This document shows positions 45,521 through 57,400 of a stretch of DNA of 64,000 nt, piece after piece (positions within the stretch are counted from its first letter, which is position 1; each line of letters opens with the position of its first letter). A program made the translations under genes and the position numbers. A model generated the notes under the pieces. It had not been told where the DNA came from and did not search any database. It saw nothing but the letters and a program-made list of their open reading frames with translations. Source of the DNA: Phymorhynchus buccinoides (taxonomy: Eukaryota; Mollusca; Gastropoda; Neogastropoda; Raphitomidae); NCBI GenBank assembly GCA_017654935.2, contig CM065690.1:14336811-14400810 (forward strand), in the 5' to 3' direction.

Positions 45521-45738
45521 TGTAAATAGCAACGTGTGTTTTGATCATTAACCGCACCTCTGCCTCTGATTTTCCGGCGTTTGAAGCTGCTGACAAACTC
45601 TTTCGATCGTAATGTTTTTAGACGCCTGGCTACTCGCAGACCGTCAACACGAATGCAATCAGCTCATTAAGAAGCCACGTTCTGCCTTGCTCGGGAAAGG
45701 GATAGGGTTAGGATTAGGTTATGGTTATTTTCATGAAA

Positions 45739-45872
45739 CGGGGGGGGGGGGGGGGGGGGGGGGCGGGGGGGGGGGGGGGCGAGGGGGGGGGGGGGGGGGG
45801 GGGGGGTGGGGGGGGGGGGGGGGTGGGGGGGGGGGGGGGGGGGGGTGGGGGGGGGGGGGGGGGGGGGGGGGG
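45739..45872. repeat. Interrupted poly-G tract, about 134 bp
   Basis: G runs of 8-26 nt separated by single C, A or T. Potential G-quadruplex on the + strand; the length may be unreliable. Confidence 0.95.
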
Positions 45873-46267
45873 ACGTTGACATAGGAAAGCGAGAACATGA
45901 GGTGGATAGCGAATGCAAAACAGCTGACAGTCACACCACAGTCAAAGTCAAGGGAAATAAATCAAGTAATGTTGTAAACCGTCATCCAGAAATTGATGCC
46001 CCCAGATATATCAGTTTGAAAAGAATAATAAATAGTCACACTATCAAAAACGTATGCAAAAACAAAAAGAGGATTCATCCTTTGCTTCATCCTAATCTTA
46101 AACGTCCACGTGGTTTAGAGGGTGTTGGTATGCTGTAGTAAAATCCCATATGTACGAAATCGATGATAGCGAATATTTATCACATCACATAGACAACATA
46201 GCGACAGTCTTTTAATCAAACTCTGTTTAGGGAATAACCATTGTGACAGGTATAGGTTGCTTGGTAC
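45873..46267. other. Unannotated sequence
   Basis: No supported gene. The frame that leaves the poly-G tract is incidental. Confidence 0.5.
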
Positions 46268-46455
46268 TTAATAAGGCTTTATTCTGAAAATTCTCTACCC
46301 CCTGTCTCATGCACTGAGCGGCGAACGCCACCTACTTAAGATTATTGCCCTTGCCTGCCAGGGACTAGTAGTATATATAGCCCCTGACTAGTCACTAGGT
46401 GGCATGGTCAAGTCCGTCCGAAAATCATCGCCCCTTCGTGTCGCCAAGATGTAGC
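46268..46455 (+). repeat. Dispersed repeat family R5, copy 1
   Basis: Shares GCGAACGCCACCTACTTAAG, GACTAGTCACTAGG-like and CGCCCCTTCGTGTC blocks with 56879-57089. Class unknown. Confidence 0.75.
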
Positions 46456-46932
46456 ATATAGCTCCATTAAATAATCATGATGCATATGCAGCGATAATTA
46501 TTAATAGTTTGGTAATAATCGTACACTCCTGCAGTCGGTAATGATCTAAATATTTAACATACTTATTTAAAAACAATAGGCCCGCGCTAACAGAGTCCTA
46601 CTTATTTTGCTACTTGCACTGCTTTGTCATTGTGTTTTCGCGTTTGGAACAAATTTGCTGTGGAAAGAATGTCAAATTTTAAAATGAAGTAAAATCATTT
46701 TGGTTTCAGACACGATCACCTTTGATGATTTCTTTGTTTTCTGTTTGCACCTAATACATATGCTGTTGATATATATAGGCCTTAATAGGGTCACGTGTGT
46801 ATCGGAACAATTAATTTTGTTTTTAAAGGTAAGATTATGGGGAAAAGACACAGTCATAGAGAGATATCAAGAATAGTCTATTTGTGTTCGTTTCTGTCAA
46901 TGCAGAAACAGATATGCAAATGCCCTTAAAAG

Positions 46933-46937
<5 letters not shown>
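46456..46937. other. AT-rich unannotated sequence
   Basis: No gene, RNA or repeat recognised. Confidence 0.5.
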
Positions 46938-47014
<77 letters not shown>

Positions 47015-47196
47015 TGTGTGAGTCTGTGTGTGTGTGTCTGTGTGCGTGTCTGTGTCTATGTGTGCGCGCGCGAAATCTCTCGCACACGAAATCGCACGGA
47101 GATGAGTGTCTTTCTGTCAATGGCGCGCGTGTGTCTATATGTGTGTGTGTGTCACGCACAAGCTACTATACATTCTGAAGGTTATTTAACTGATAT

Positions 47197-47275
<79 letters not shown>

Positions 47276-47390
47276 AGAATGAGTATGTGTGTCTGTGTGT
47301 GCGCGCGCGAGCGTGCCTGGGAGCCTCTGCCTCTATGCGTGTGGCTCATAGGTGCGCGTACGATCTTGCGCGTACTAGCGTGTGTACATG

Positions 47391-47428
<38 letters not shown>

Positions 47429-47429
47429 A
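46938..47429. repeat. (TG)n, (CT)n and poly-C cluster
   Basis: (TG)n at about 46938-47070, (CT)n at 47205-47271, poly-C at 47394-47428 with a terminal CACC. Confidence 0.95.
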
Positions 47430-47990
47430 CCCCATGCGTTAAGCGGGAAATGAACCATCTTATTCCTCCTGGTTTATTATCTGAATAACTTAAGTACCCA
47501 TACCTAAAAGCAGGCTCTGCTCACAAAAGACGCGTCTAATAATTACAACAAGGCCCTCTACGTGTAACAATCGACCAATATCAACGTAACGGATACCGAT
47601 AATTGGTGATTCACTAGCATCAATTACTGATCTTTATATCCGAGGAAAGAGGAGCCATCAAAGGTGAAGACAAAGGAAGAGAATGAGATAGCCGCGAGAA
47701 AAGCTAGACACATACAGTATGATAAGATTATTAATGATCGTTGCCATTATTAATATAAGTCGTTCATAAAACGTGTGTGTGTGGGGCGCGGTTTGCTTTT
47801 TTTTTATATTTGTGAAGAGATCATATCACGCCAGAGCACAACCATGACACCTGCGGAGGGACACCAAGTCATGGCTAATGTAATAATAATAAGAACCCAG
47901 ACATCAATGGCTTGTACCCACGTGTCGTCATATCCGGCCATAAGGAGCGCCATATTATGGGAGACCGCCATCTTAGTCAGTAACTTTGTT
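47430..47990. other. Unannotated sequence, possible promoter at its right end
   Basis: CGCCATATT at about 47948 and CCGCCATCTT at about 47965 match the reverse of the YY1 motif AAGATGGCGG. They sit directly upstream of the THAP-like ATG. No other feature. Confidence 0.35.
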
Positions 47991-47996
47991 TGAAAA

Positions 47997-48047
47997 ATGC
48001 CAGATCGATGCTGCGTATTTGGCTGTTCCAATTCGAAACTTATCTAA
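47997..48047 (+). pseudogene. THAP-domain N-terminus fragment
   Basis: ATG starts MPDRCCVFGCSN, the signature start of a THAP (C2CH zinc) DNA-binding domain, but a stop follows after 16 residues with no convincing donor before it. THAP domains occur in host regulators and in P-element-like transposases. This is either a first exon whose splice site I cannot place or a dead remnant. Confidence 0.4.
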
Positions 48048-48391
48048 ACTGTATTTATAACATCTGGATGTTTTCTTTACACATTTAGATAACATTTTCA
48101 CTTTGCTTACACACAAATAAGGACTAATATGGCGACACTTCCGTTGGAATGGTCGAGATGCGCACGCAGGTGGGGGGGGAGCCATAGTCAAAAGTTCGAT
48201 ATTAAAATTCACAGGCTTTCAAATTTGAAAAAAAAAAACCAAGACTTTTTGTGCTGTTTGTAGAAGCAAAGAAATCTTTTGTGTGAAAAAGAGTGTTTTG
48301 AATCACTACCATGGGGTGATTTATAGGACTATTTCTTGATGCAAGAAAGTAGAGACCTTTTAGCCTACTTCCTTTCAACTCATGAGTAACT
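48048..48391. other. Unannotated sequence
   Basis: AATATGGCGACACTTCCG at about 48128 combines YY1-like and ETS-like motifs. No gene is recognised. Confidence 0.4.
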
Positions 48392-49190
<799 letters not shown>

Positions 49191-49262
<72 letters not shown>

Positions 49263-49307
49263 GCACACATACATGCATGCACGCAAGTACACACACACGC
49301 ACACACA

Positions 49308-49342
<35 letters not shown>

Positions 49343-49547
49343 GCACGCACACACACACACACACACACACTTTTACACCATGCAAATTTACGTAAACGCG
49401 CAGGTGTGCATAAGCACACACGTGCACACGTGTCGCAGGCATTATATCAAAGCCCATAACTTCATACCCGTTGAGTGATGCGAACACGCCAATTAATACA
49501 TACACACACACACACACGCGCGCGCGCGCGCGCGCGCACACATACAG

Positions 49548-49615
<68 letters not shown>

Positions 49616-49823
49616 CGGCGCACACATACAGACACACACTCACATGCACATACATGCACATGCATGCATAAACATGCATACATAGTCATGCGTGCGCACA
49701 CACACATACACACATATGTGTGCGCGCACGCACACGCATGCAAACACACACATGCGCGCGAACACACGCATGCAAACACACACATGCGCGCACACAAACA
49801 CGCACGCACACACATCCCATAGA

Positions 49824-49902
<79 letters not shown>
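49191..49902. repeat. GA, CA/CG and TC microsatellite complex
   Basis: (GA)n 49193-49260, CACG/CA mix 49261-49370, (CG)n/(CA)n 49505-49612, CA/TGCG mix to about 49815, then (TC)n 49827-49901, which directly adjoins the second LINE. Confidence 0.95.
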
Positions 49903-49905
<3 letters not shown>

Positions 49906-50046
49906 GTGTCAACGCATGATAATAGGGCAAGCAAACACGGGAAAATCGTGAGTGTATTGTCAAACCCGAGTGTGGACAGAAATGTAGAGGAAGGAAATGA
50001 GGGTGGTGGGGATGAACTAAAGAATGTGCGTGTGGAAGAGCCTAGT

Positions 50047-52641
50047 ATGAACGATACATGTACGAGTGTTGATTGTGTATCCTTTCTTCACTGGAACATT
50101 AATGGTTTGATGTCAAAGATAAATGACTCTAATTTTCTTTCTTATATATTGTCATTTGATTTTGTTTGTATGGTTGAGACTTTTATTGAATATTTGCACA
50201 CGACTATTTCTCATTCTCATGAAATGTTTTGTAAGCCTGCTATACAGTTCACACGTCAAGGTAGACGATCAGGGGGGATAATGTGTCTTATAAGGAAGGA
50301 GCTTATGCAGTACGTTAAGGTGGTAGACATTGAAAATAACAATGTTCTCGTGTTTATTATTTCAAAAACTGTATTTAATTTGACTAACGATGTTTTGTAT
50401 ATTTGTGCATACGTTCACCCAGAAAACTCGCCATATTATTCATATTTGGATGTTAATAATGGTATTTTTGACTTGGAAGATAGTATTGCTGAAATGATAC
50501 TTGAGTTACCTAATAATATGTATGTTTTGTTGAATGGCGATCTTAACGGCAGAACTTCTAATGTTGGTCAGGAAATGCATGATGATAATGTTGCTTATAA
50601 CTGTGCTTTAAAAAATGATTTGTATACTACTCATAGGGAATCTGAAGACAAAGTAGTGAATACGTACGGAAAATGTTTGCTTAACATGTGTACAACTCTA
50701 CAGTTATGCATTTTGAATGGCGTGTGCAATGGGGATCGTGTAGGTCGTTATACTTATATATCTGATGCTGGAAATAGTGTCAATGACTATTTTGTGGCTT
50801 CCACAGACCTATTTTCTTCCATTCAGCCAGTTAGCTATCTATATGTACAAGAACGTATTGAGTCAGACCATATGCCTCTAGAATTCCATGTTAACTTGGA
50901 GAAAGGTGCTAAATGTAATATGCATGTAGATAATGCTACTGAGAAGAAATATGTTGAAAAGTTTGTTTGGCAGGAAGAACATGCTGATGTGTTTCGTAAT
51001 CTGATGAACAGTCAGGATGTGACATTATTATTGAAATCAGCCATTAACTTTATAGATGCTGATATTAATTTGGCATTAAATGTATTTGATAATTGTATCA
51101 TGAAGCAGAGTGAGTGTATGAAAAAAATGATCAGGGTGGATAATGGGTCTCGGGATGATGCATGGTTTGACGCTGAATGTCGAATGACAAAAAGCTCGAC
51201 TAAGAGATTGTTGAGATATTTTCGTAAAACTTTAGACAAGAATGATAGATTTGATTTTTGTAAAGCTAGAAGAGAATATAAAATGTTATTAGAAAAGAAA
51301 GAAACAGATCATAATTCTCGTTTGCTTAACAACCTTATTAAGTCTGTTAACGTCCCAAATGATTTCTGGCGCAATGTTCATAAAATTCCATCCAAAACAA
51401 CTCGTGCTCATAATACAATTTCTATTGATGAATGGTATGAACATTTTAAAGGCTTACTTGAAAAAGATGATGACAGCATAGTTGAAATAGAAGATATTAA
51501 TAATATGGAAACAGAAGATGACAACACCTGGTTGAACGATCCTATTTCTAAAGAAGAAGTTGTGTCTGCAATAAGGAAATTAAAAAATGGTAAGTCTGCT
51601 GGTCCAGACGGTTTGATTGGCGAAATGTTTAAAAATGGTGGTGAGAGTATTATTGATTTTTTTGTCAGTTTTTTTAATGCACTGTTTGATAGAGGTATTT
51701 ATCCAAAGAGCTGGACGGAATCAATTATTGTACCGCTGTTTAAAAAGGGTAATATTAATTATCCTGGTAACTATAGAGGTGTGTCACTTTGTGATATTAG
51801 TAGTAAGTTGTATAGTTGTATTATAAATAGCAGATTGCAGGCATGGGTAGAAAAGTTTAATATTACAGGAGATTATCAAGCTGGATTTAAGAAGAATTAC
51901 TCGACAGTGGACCATATGTTTACATTGTTAGCAATTATTCAAAAGCAATTCTCATTAAACCGTAAACTTTACGTAGCTTTCATTGATTTTGAGAAAGCTT
52001 TTGACTCTATTTCAAGGAAACTGCTCTGGCCTGTTCTAAAAAAGAACGGTATTAAAGGTAAGTTATTTCAATGTGTTAAAAGTATGTATTCTAATGTTAA
52101 AGCTAAAATAAGATCTGGCAATGAATTTACAGATTATGTCTTATGTACTCAGGGTGTGAAACAAGGTGACGCATGCAGCCCTGTGCTGTTTTCATTGTTT
52201 ATAAATGAACTAGCCCAAGAAATTATCGATAAGGGTAGACACGGTGCAGTGTTATCGCCTGACATTCTAGAATTATTTATATTGTTACTTGCCGATAATA
52301 TAGCTTTATTGTCTGAAACACCAGTTGGCCTCCAAACCCAGATAAATAATCTTAATGCTATGGCAAACAAGTTACAACTAAAAATTAATATGAAAAAAAG
52401 TAGCATTGTAGTGTTTAGAAAGGGGGGGTATTTATCGTCCAGGGAAAGGTGGTTTTTGAATGGAAGGGAAATGGAGATTGTGAATTGTTATAAATATCTT
52501 GGTATCTTTTTTACTACTCGTCTTAGTTCCTCAGCAGCGTGTCAGGACCTTGCAAGTAGAGGTAAGCGTGCTTTATTGTGTATTCTGAAGAAATTATACA
52601 TTCTTAAGAATAACTCTGTCAGTATTTCTCAAATTGTTTGA
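50047..52641 (+). pseudogene. LINE ORF, endonuclease and RT part, catalytically dead
   Basis: The start chosen is the first ATG after the microsatellite. The endonuclease has HWNINGLMSK, the Glu of MVETFIEY, a diverged LNGDLNGRTS and ESDHMPLEF. The RT has YRGVSLCDISSKLYS, YQAGFKKNYSTVDH, FIDFEKAFDS and GVKQGDACSPVLFS, but the catalytic box is LADN (52288-52299) where YADD is expected. The second metal-binding Asp is therefore lost. The frame also stops at 52639-52641 and resumes in another frame. Confidence 0.9.
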
Positions 52642-53479
52642 CGCCCAAGTTCAGCCAATTGTTCAATATGGTGCTGAGTTGTGGGGTTTGGGTAAGTCTG
52701 TAATATTAATAGAAAATGTTCATTTATTTGCTTTAAAGAAATGTTTAGGGGTTCAGCCTAGAACGCCAAACGACCTTGTTTATGGGGACACTGGACGATA
52801 TCCTATATACATTAATTCGCATTTACGATGCATTAAATATTGGCTGAAAATCTTAAGCATGAATGATAGTAGATTACCACACAAAGCCTACAAAATGCTA
52901 TTACGTTTAGAAGAAAAAGGTAAACAGTGTTGGGTTTCAGATATTCGTGACTTTCTGTATAAAAATGGGTTTGGTTTTGTCTGGATAAATCAAGGAGTAG
53001 GGGATATTAACGTTTTTGTGAAAGAACTTCGCCAACGACTAATTGATAATAGATGGCAAGGGTGGGAGGATCATGTATTTACTAGCGACAGATTTTCCTT
53101 TTACAGTTCATTTAAATCTTCATGGGACTGTGAAGCATATTTGCTACTTGATATTGATAGACATTTAAAAAATCAGTTAACTAAGTTAAGGTTTGGAATT
53201 TCGGATATGTTATCTCATAAACTTCGTTATAGAAATGTTGACGAAGAGTCTATGATGTGTCCATTATGTAAATCTGCTAAAGAGGATGAAAAACACTTCT
53301 TGCTTTGTTGTCCAGCTTATAGAGATCTGCGAGATAATTTGTTACCAAGAAAATATTCTAGAAACCCATGTTTGTTTAATGTTACATTGTTATTAGCGAA
53401 TCAGAATGAAATGTTGCTTAAGAAAATTTGTTTATACGTTTATAAAGCCTTCAAGCTGCGTAGTATATTACTTAGCTAA
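52634..53479 (+). pseudogene. LINE ORF, C-terminal part after a frameshift
   Basis: Continues the LINE protein from LFDAQVQPIVQYGAELWG, overlapping the previous frame by 8 nt at a TTTG site. It ends with a Cys/His cluster (CPLCKSAKEDEKHFLLCC) equivalent to that in the first LINE. One base change in a short T run would explain the frame break. Confidence 0.9.
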
Positions 53480-53627
53480 ATTCGCTTTGTTTACTCCTTA
53501 TCATCAGTGTAATGTTATTGAATATTGCATTACTTTTGTATCTATTGTTTATTGTCTTTTGTATTCATGATGTTTTGTAACCCCATCAGAAGGGGCTGTG
53601 GCCTATCTGATTAAACTTCCGCTTCCG

Positions 53628-53631
<4 letters not shown>

Positions 53632-53723
<92 letters not shown>

Positions 53724-53784
53724 AGGGGGAGAGAGAGAGAGACAGAGAGACAGACAGAGACAAAGAGACAGACAAATACACACG

Positions 53785-53815
<31 letters not shown>

Positions 53816-53885
53816 CCTTCTCCTCATCCCCACCCTCTCTCTATTGCACACACTCACACACACGCGCGCGCGCGCGCGCGCGCAC
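53632..53885. repeat. (CT)n, (GA)n, (CT)n and (CG)n microsatellites
   Basis: CT run 53632-53716, GA/CAGA 53727-53775, CT 53783-53815, CG run about 53862-53882. The first is the right flank of the LINE insertion. Confidence 0.95.
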
Positions 53886-54150
53886 AAACACAATGACAGA
53901 GGGGTCTTCTTAAAGAAATAGGCCTCCAGACATAGTATAGGCTTAATATTATAGCCTACCGACTGACAGAGACAGATACACTTTTTCGCAACACGCCGCA
54001 ACGCCTGAGTTTGCCATTGCCGACACGCTGTTTGTATGCCAGCAACAGGCAAATGCCCCTGAGGCCGACAGTGGTGTGGCAGCTTTCAACTCATTCAGTC
54101 ATTATAAGAGAATTGTACTGAAACAGACTGCAACTTAAGGACTTATTCTG
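53886..54150. other. Unannotated sequence
   Basis: No feature recognised. Confidence 0.5.
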
Positions 54151-54270
54151 ATCGTTTCTCGGCCTTTTGGCTAAGACAGTGATTCAGGAACATGCATTTT
54201 TGTTTATACCCTGGTTGGTTTGTTCAGCCCGTCGTACATGGCGAAAGCCGATACGCGACGTTAAACTGAA
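54151..54270 (+). mobile_element. U2 snRNA 5'-end fragment, possibly the head of a short retroposon
   Basis: 54151-54176 reads ATCGTTTCTCGGCCTTTTGG then CTAAGA, matching the conserved first 26 nt of U2 snRNA with one mismatch. The branch-site recognition sequence that follows in true U2 is absent, so this is not a U2 gene. The following about 95 bp end near CGCGACGTTAAAC, a phrase common in molluscan SINE tails. A U2-headed SINE or a truncated retropseudogene is inferred. Confidence 0.6.
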
Positions 54271-54301
54271 CTTCCAGACTGCAACGTCTTACTCTAGATT
54301 G

Positions 54302-54505
54302 TGGCGGTACCATTGCCGATGAGGTTTAACCGAGGCGTGGTTACCGCTACACCTATCTGTATTGTTAAAAAAATCGGGACTTTATTGGAGTTGCACTGCC
54401 TCCGGGCATTGCCTCCAGCATTGTTCCCACCATCTTTGTATTTACAAATGTCCCATATGTGTCTGTTCCAGACCGAGAGGACGTAAAACACCATTTTTCA
54501 TTCAG
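54302..54505 (+). repeat. Dispersed repeat family R3, copy 1
   Basis: About 200 bp from CGATGAGGTTTAACCGAGGC to GAGGACGTAAAACACCATTT. Five copies occur in the window: here, 55735-55930 (inverted), 56360-56575, 59572-59775 and 61490-61695 (inverted). No ORF, and the class is unknown. Confidence 0.85.
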
Positions 54506-54569
54506 GCTGCAACGTCACTGGCCAAAGTACCACACACAAATATACACAGCAAGTGCAGAGTGGTGTCAT

Positions 54570-54809
54570 TTTATTAACGAGACAAAACAGAACATGTAAG
54601 TAATATTTCAACCAAAAATGGTGGGGGGTTTTTCCAAACAACACAGACAACGCAACAATATACTTCCCCTCTTCACAGTCGAACAGTTTCCACCGGAGGT
54701 TTTTGGAGACTGCTCGACTGTTAAGTGAAGAGCGGAAGTATTGTTGCGTTGTTTGAAAAAGACATTATTGTTGAAATATTACAGGTTCTGTTTTTGTCTC
54801 GTCAATAAA
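54570..54809. mobile_element. Foldback MITE, about 240 bp
   Basis: The left half (TTTATTAACGAGACAAAACA ... AACGCAACAATA ... ACAGTCGAACAGT) pairs with the right half (ACTGCTCGACTGT ... TATTGTTGCGTTG ... GTCTCGTCAATAAA). It is nearly fully palindromic with a loop of about 25 bp. Confidence 0.8.
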
Positions 54810-54835
54810 CAAGCGCGGATTCGCAATCGTTTGTG

Positions 54836-55375
54836 GCGTGCGACAATTGAAAACGAAACATCATTTTAAAGAGCAGCCTCAATTTGAAGTGCAGCCTCGA
54901 TTTGAAGTGCGACAATTTTGGACCTATCGACAGACCGACAAAGTGAGTTATAGGTTTGTGGCTTTGCCACAAACAAAGAAAGCGCGGAATCGCAATAGTT
55001 TGTTGCACACGGTCTATTTTTACCACTCCAATCATGAGTCACCTCCCCTGGCTTTTCAATAATTTTAATCTGTAAACCAGAATGTTATCTCTGCACCATT
55101 TCGTAACTTTTTATATCTTTTGGAAAACATTTAAAACTATTTATCATACCTATTCTCATCGAAAGAAGCACCGCATACTCGTCGTGTCTGTTGTAATGTC
55201 TGTATTACGTATGTTTATTATTTTGTACGCTTTAAAATCCATCATTTTAAAGAGCAGCCTCAATTTGAAGTGCAGCCTCGATTCGAAGTGCGACAATTTT
55301 GTCAATATGTGGGACAATTTTGGACCGACCGACCGACCGACAAAGTGAGCTATAGGTTTTGTGGCTTGAGCTACA
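54836..55375 (+). repeat. Composite repeat block D, copy 1
   Basis: Contains GAAAACGAAACATCATTTTA, CAGCCTCAATTTGAAGTGC and GACAAAGTGAGTTATAGG modules, partly repeated at 55245-55375. 55011-55240 is more than 90% identical by eye to 56061-56290. It ends in a palindromic TTTGTGGCTTGAGC(C/T)ACAAA motif. Confidence 0.8.
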
Positions 55376-55734
55376 AACAAAAATATAACGTCACTCTGCA
55401 TTTGTTTGTGTGGTACATAAGATAATTGATTGAAAAGGGCCAAAATCGGGTGTCCTGGAGGAATGTATTACTGCTGTGTCCTGAGGGAATGCGGAGCAGG
55501 CGAGAGGGGTTGTGCTGAAAGTGTAAAAAACATATAGTCACGTTTTGTCTTTGGAACATTCTGTGCTTTATATGGAATGCGTCGCTCTCTTTGGTTTCCG
55601 AAGTGTCTGTCGTTTTCATTCCTTCCAGGTATGATGGCATACCCCTCGCATAGCAGAGGATCGGTGGACAGATAGGGCCTCTCTCTATCTCTACTAGCCC
55701 TCTGGTGGTGGCTGAAGAGGCCAAAGCGTGAAGA
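55376..55734. other. Unannotated sequence
   Basis: No feature recognised between repeat blocks. Confidence 0.5.
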
Positions 55735-55930
55735 GTGATGATGAAAATGATGTTTTACGTCCTCTCGGTCATAGACACATATGGGACATTTGTAAATTCA
55801 AAGACGGTGGGAACAATACTGGCCGCAATGCCCGGAGGCAGTGCAACTCCAGTAAAGTCCCGATTTTTAAAAAAACAATACAGATAGGTGTAGCAGTAAC
55901 CACGCCTCGGTTAAACCTCATCGGCCGCTA
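55735..55930 (-). repeat. Dispersed repeat family R3, copy 2 (inverted)
   Basis: Reverse complement of the 54302-54505 element. Confidence 0.85.
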
Positions 55931-55977
55931 TGGTACTGTCACAAGTAATAACAGTGTTAAAGTAACACAACAACAAA

Positions 55978-56290
55978 CAAGCGCGGATTCGCAATCGTTT
56001 ATGGCGTGCGACAAGTGAAAACGAAACATCATTTTAAAGAGCAGCCTCGATTTGAAGTGCGGTCTATTTTTACCACTCCAATCACTGAGTCGCCTCCCCT
56101 GGCTCTTCAATAATTTTAATCTGTAAACCAGAATGTTATCTCTGCACCATTTCGTAACTTTTTATATCTTTTGGAAAACATTTAAAACTATTTATCCTAC
56201 TTATAGTCATCGAAAGAAGCACCGCATACTCGTCGTGTCTGTTGTAGTGTCTGTATTACGTATGTTTATTATTTTGTACGCTTTAAAATG
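55978..56290 (+). repeat. Composite repeat block D, copy 2
   Basis: Starts AAGCGCGGATTCGCAATCG as at about 54810 and lacks one module present in copy 1. Its distal 220 bp duplicates 55011-55240. Confidence 0.8.
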
Positions 56291-56359
56291 AAGATTCATG
56301 TGCTCTGTTCAGTATACAATGCTTTCCATACCTAAGGACTGTAGATATGCAACAAATAC

Positions 56360-56575
56360 TTGTAGCGGTGCCATAGCCGATGAGGTTTAACCGAGGCGTG
56401 GTTACCGCTACACCTATCTGAGATAATATTAATAAACAATCGGGACTTTACTGGTTTCGTACTGCCTCCGGGCATTGCCTCCAGTATTGTTCCCACCATA
56501 TTTGTATTTACAAATGTCCCATATGTGTCTGATTCAGACCAAGAGGACGTAAAACACCATTTTCGTCGAGGACTG
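56360..56575 (+). repeat. Dispersed repeat family R3, copy 3
   Basis: Same orientation as copy 1, with small indels. Confidence 0.85.
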
Positions 56576-56624
56576 TAGATATACTGAAATGTTACTTTAT
56601 GCCCAAGTATTGTTTTCTCTTTTA

Positions 56625-56775
56625 CAATATGTGCGACAATTTTGTCAAAAATTATGTGCGACAATTTTGTCAAAAATTATGTGCGACAATTTTGGACCGA
56701 CCGACCGACCGACAGACAGACAGACAGACCGACAAAGTGAGTTATAGGTTTGTGGCTTGAGCCACAAACAAAAAC
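56625..56775 (+). repeat. Repeat block D tail with GACC/GACA short repeats
   Basis: TATGTGCGACAATTTTG in tandem, a GACCGACAGACA run, then GTGAGTTATAGGTTTGTGGC and a palindromic end. Confidence 0.75.
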
Positions 56776-56878
56776 TAATGCGTGAAGAGTAGGAATATTT
56801 TGTTTAACGTCTTCTCGACCTAAGTCATATGAGACATTACTTTAAATTTAGTTGGGGTAGCGTGAAGAGTAAGTTCAA

Positions 56879-57089
56879 TGAGGCTTTATACACCAAAAAT
56901 TATCTGCCCCTGTCTCCCGCCCTGAGATGCGAACGCCACCTACTTAAGATTATCGCCCTTGTCTGTCAGGAACTAGTACATGTAGTGCATAGCCACAGAA
57001 AATGATCTGCTCCTGACTCGTCACCAGGGGGGGGCATCGGCAGTTCGGGCCCAAAATTATCGCCCTTTCGTGTCTGCAAGGAGTAGTAT
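56879..57089 (+). repeat. Dispersed repeat family R5, copy 2
   Basis: Matches 46268-46455 (GCGAACGCCACCTACTTAAG). Confidence 0.75.
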
Positions 57090-57400
57090 AAGGCCGGGTT
57101 CACATTATAGACGCGTAAGTTCCGTACGGAAAACCCTAAATAAGTGGAAGAAAGAAGGATAACAGTTTTCCCATATAGGGGAAATTCGGACACGTGCGCA
57201 AATCTTTTTTCCTTCTTTGTTTCACTTAGTGCTTAGCATTCGTCTCATGGGCAAAATGTGACAGAAATTTGCTTTATTTCATGAGATAATTGGCATGGGA
57301 TTCTTACCTGCCCATGGGCTTTTTACCCCGTCTTCACCTATTTATGGATTGCGCACGGGTTTCCGCATGGAATATCCGCTTATGTGTGTACACGGCCTTA
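57089..57400. mobile_element. MITE with TAAGGCCG ends, holding a half copy of family P
   Basis: Ends TAAGGCCGGGTTCACA and TGTGTACACGGCCTTA are inverted. Between them, about 57230-57338 is the right half of the family P palindrome (GCTTTTTACCCCGTCTTC), so one element lies nested in the other. Superfamily of the host element not assigned. Confidence 0.7.

Larger units (their letters stand above)
49903..53632 (+). mobile_element. Second LINE, inserted inside a (TC)n microsatellite
   Basis: The element lies between (TC)n on the left (to about 49902) and (CT)n on the right (from about 53632). Its 3' end is a hairpin-like CCCCATCAGAAGGGG, then ACTTCCGCTTCCGCTTC, running straight into CT repeats. 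This arrangement indicates integration into a TC repeat. Some LINE lineages are known to be specific for microsatellites; whether this family is cannot be told from one copy. No A-rich tail. Confidence 0.85.

Noticed and set aside
54151..54176. U2 snRNA gene
   Set aside because: Only the first 26 nt match; the branch-site pairing region, Sm site and 3' stem-loops are missing.
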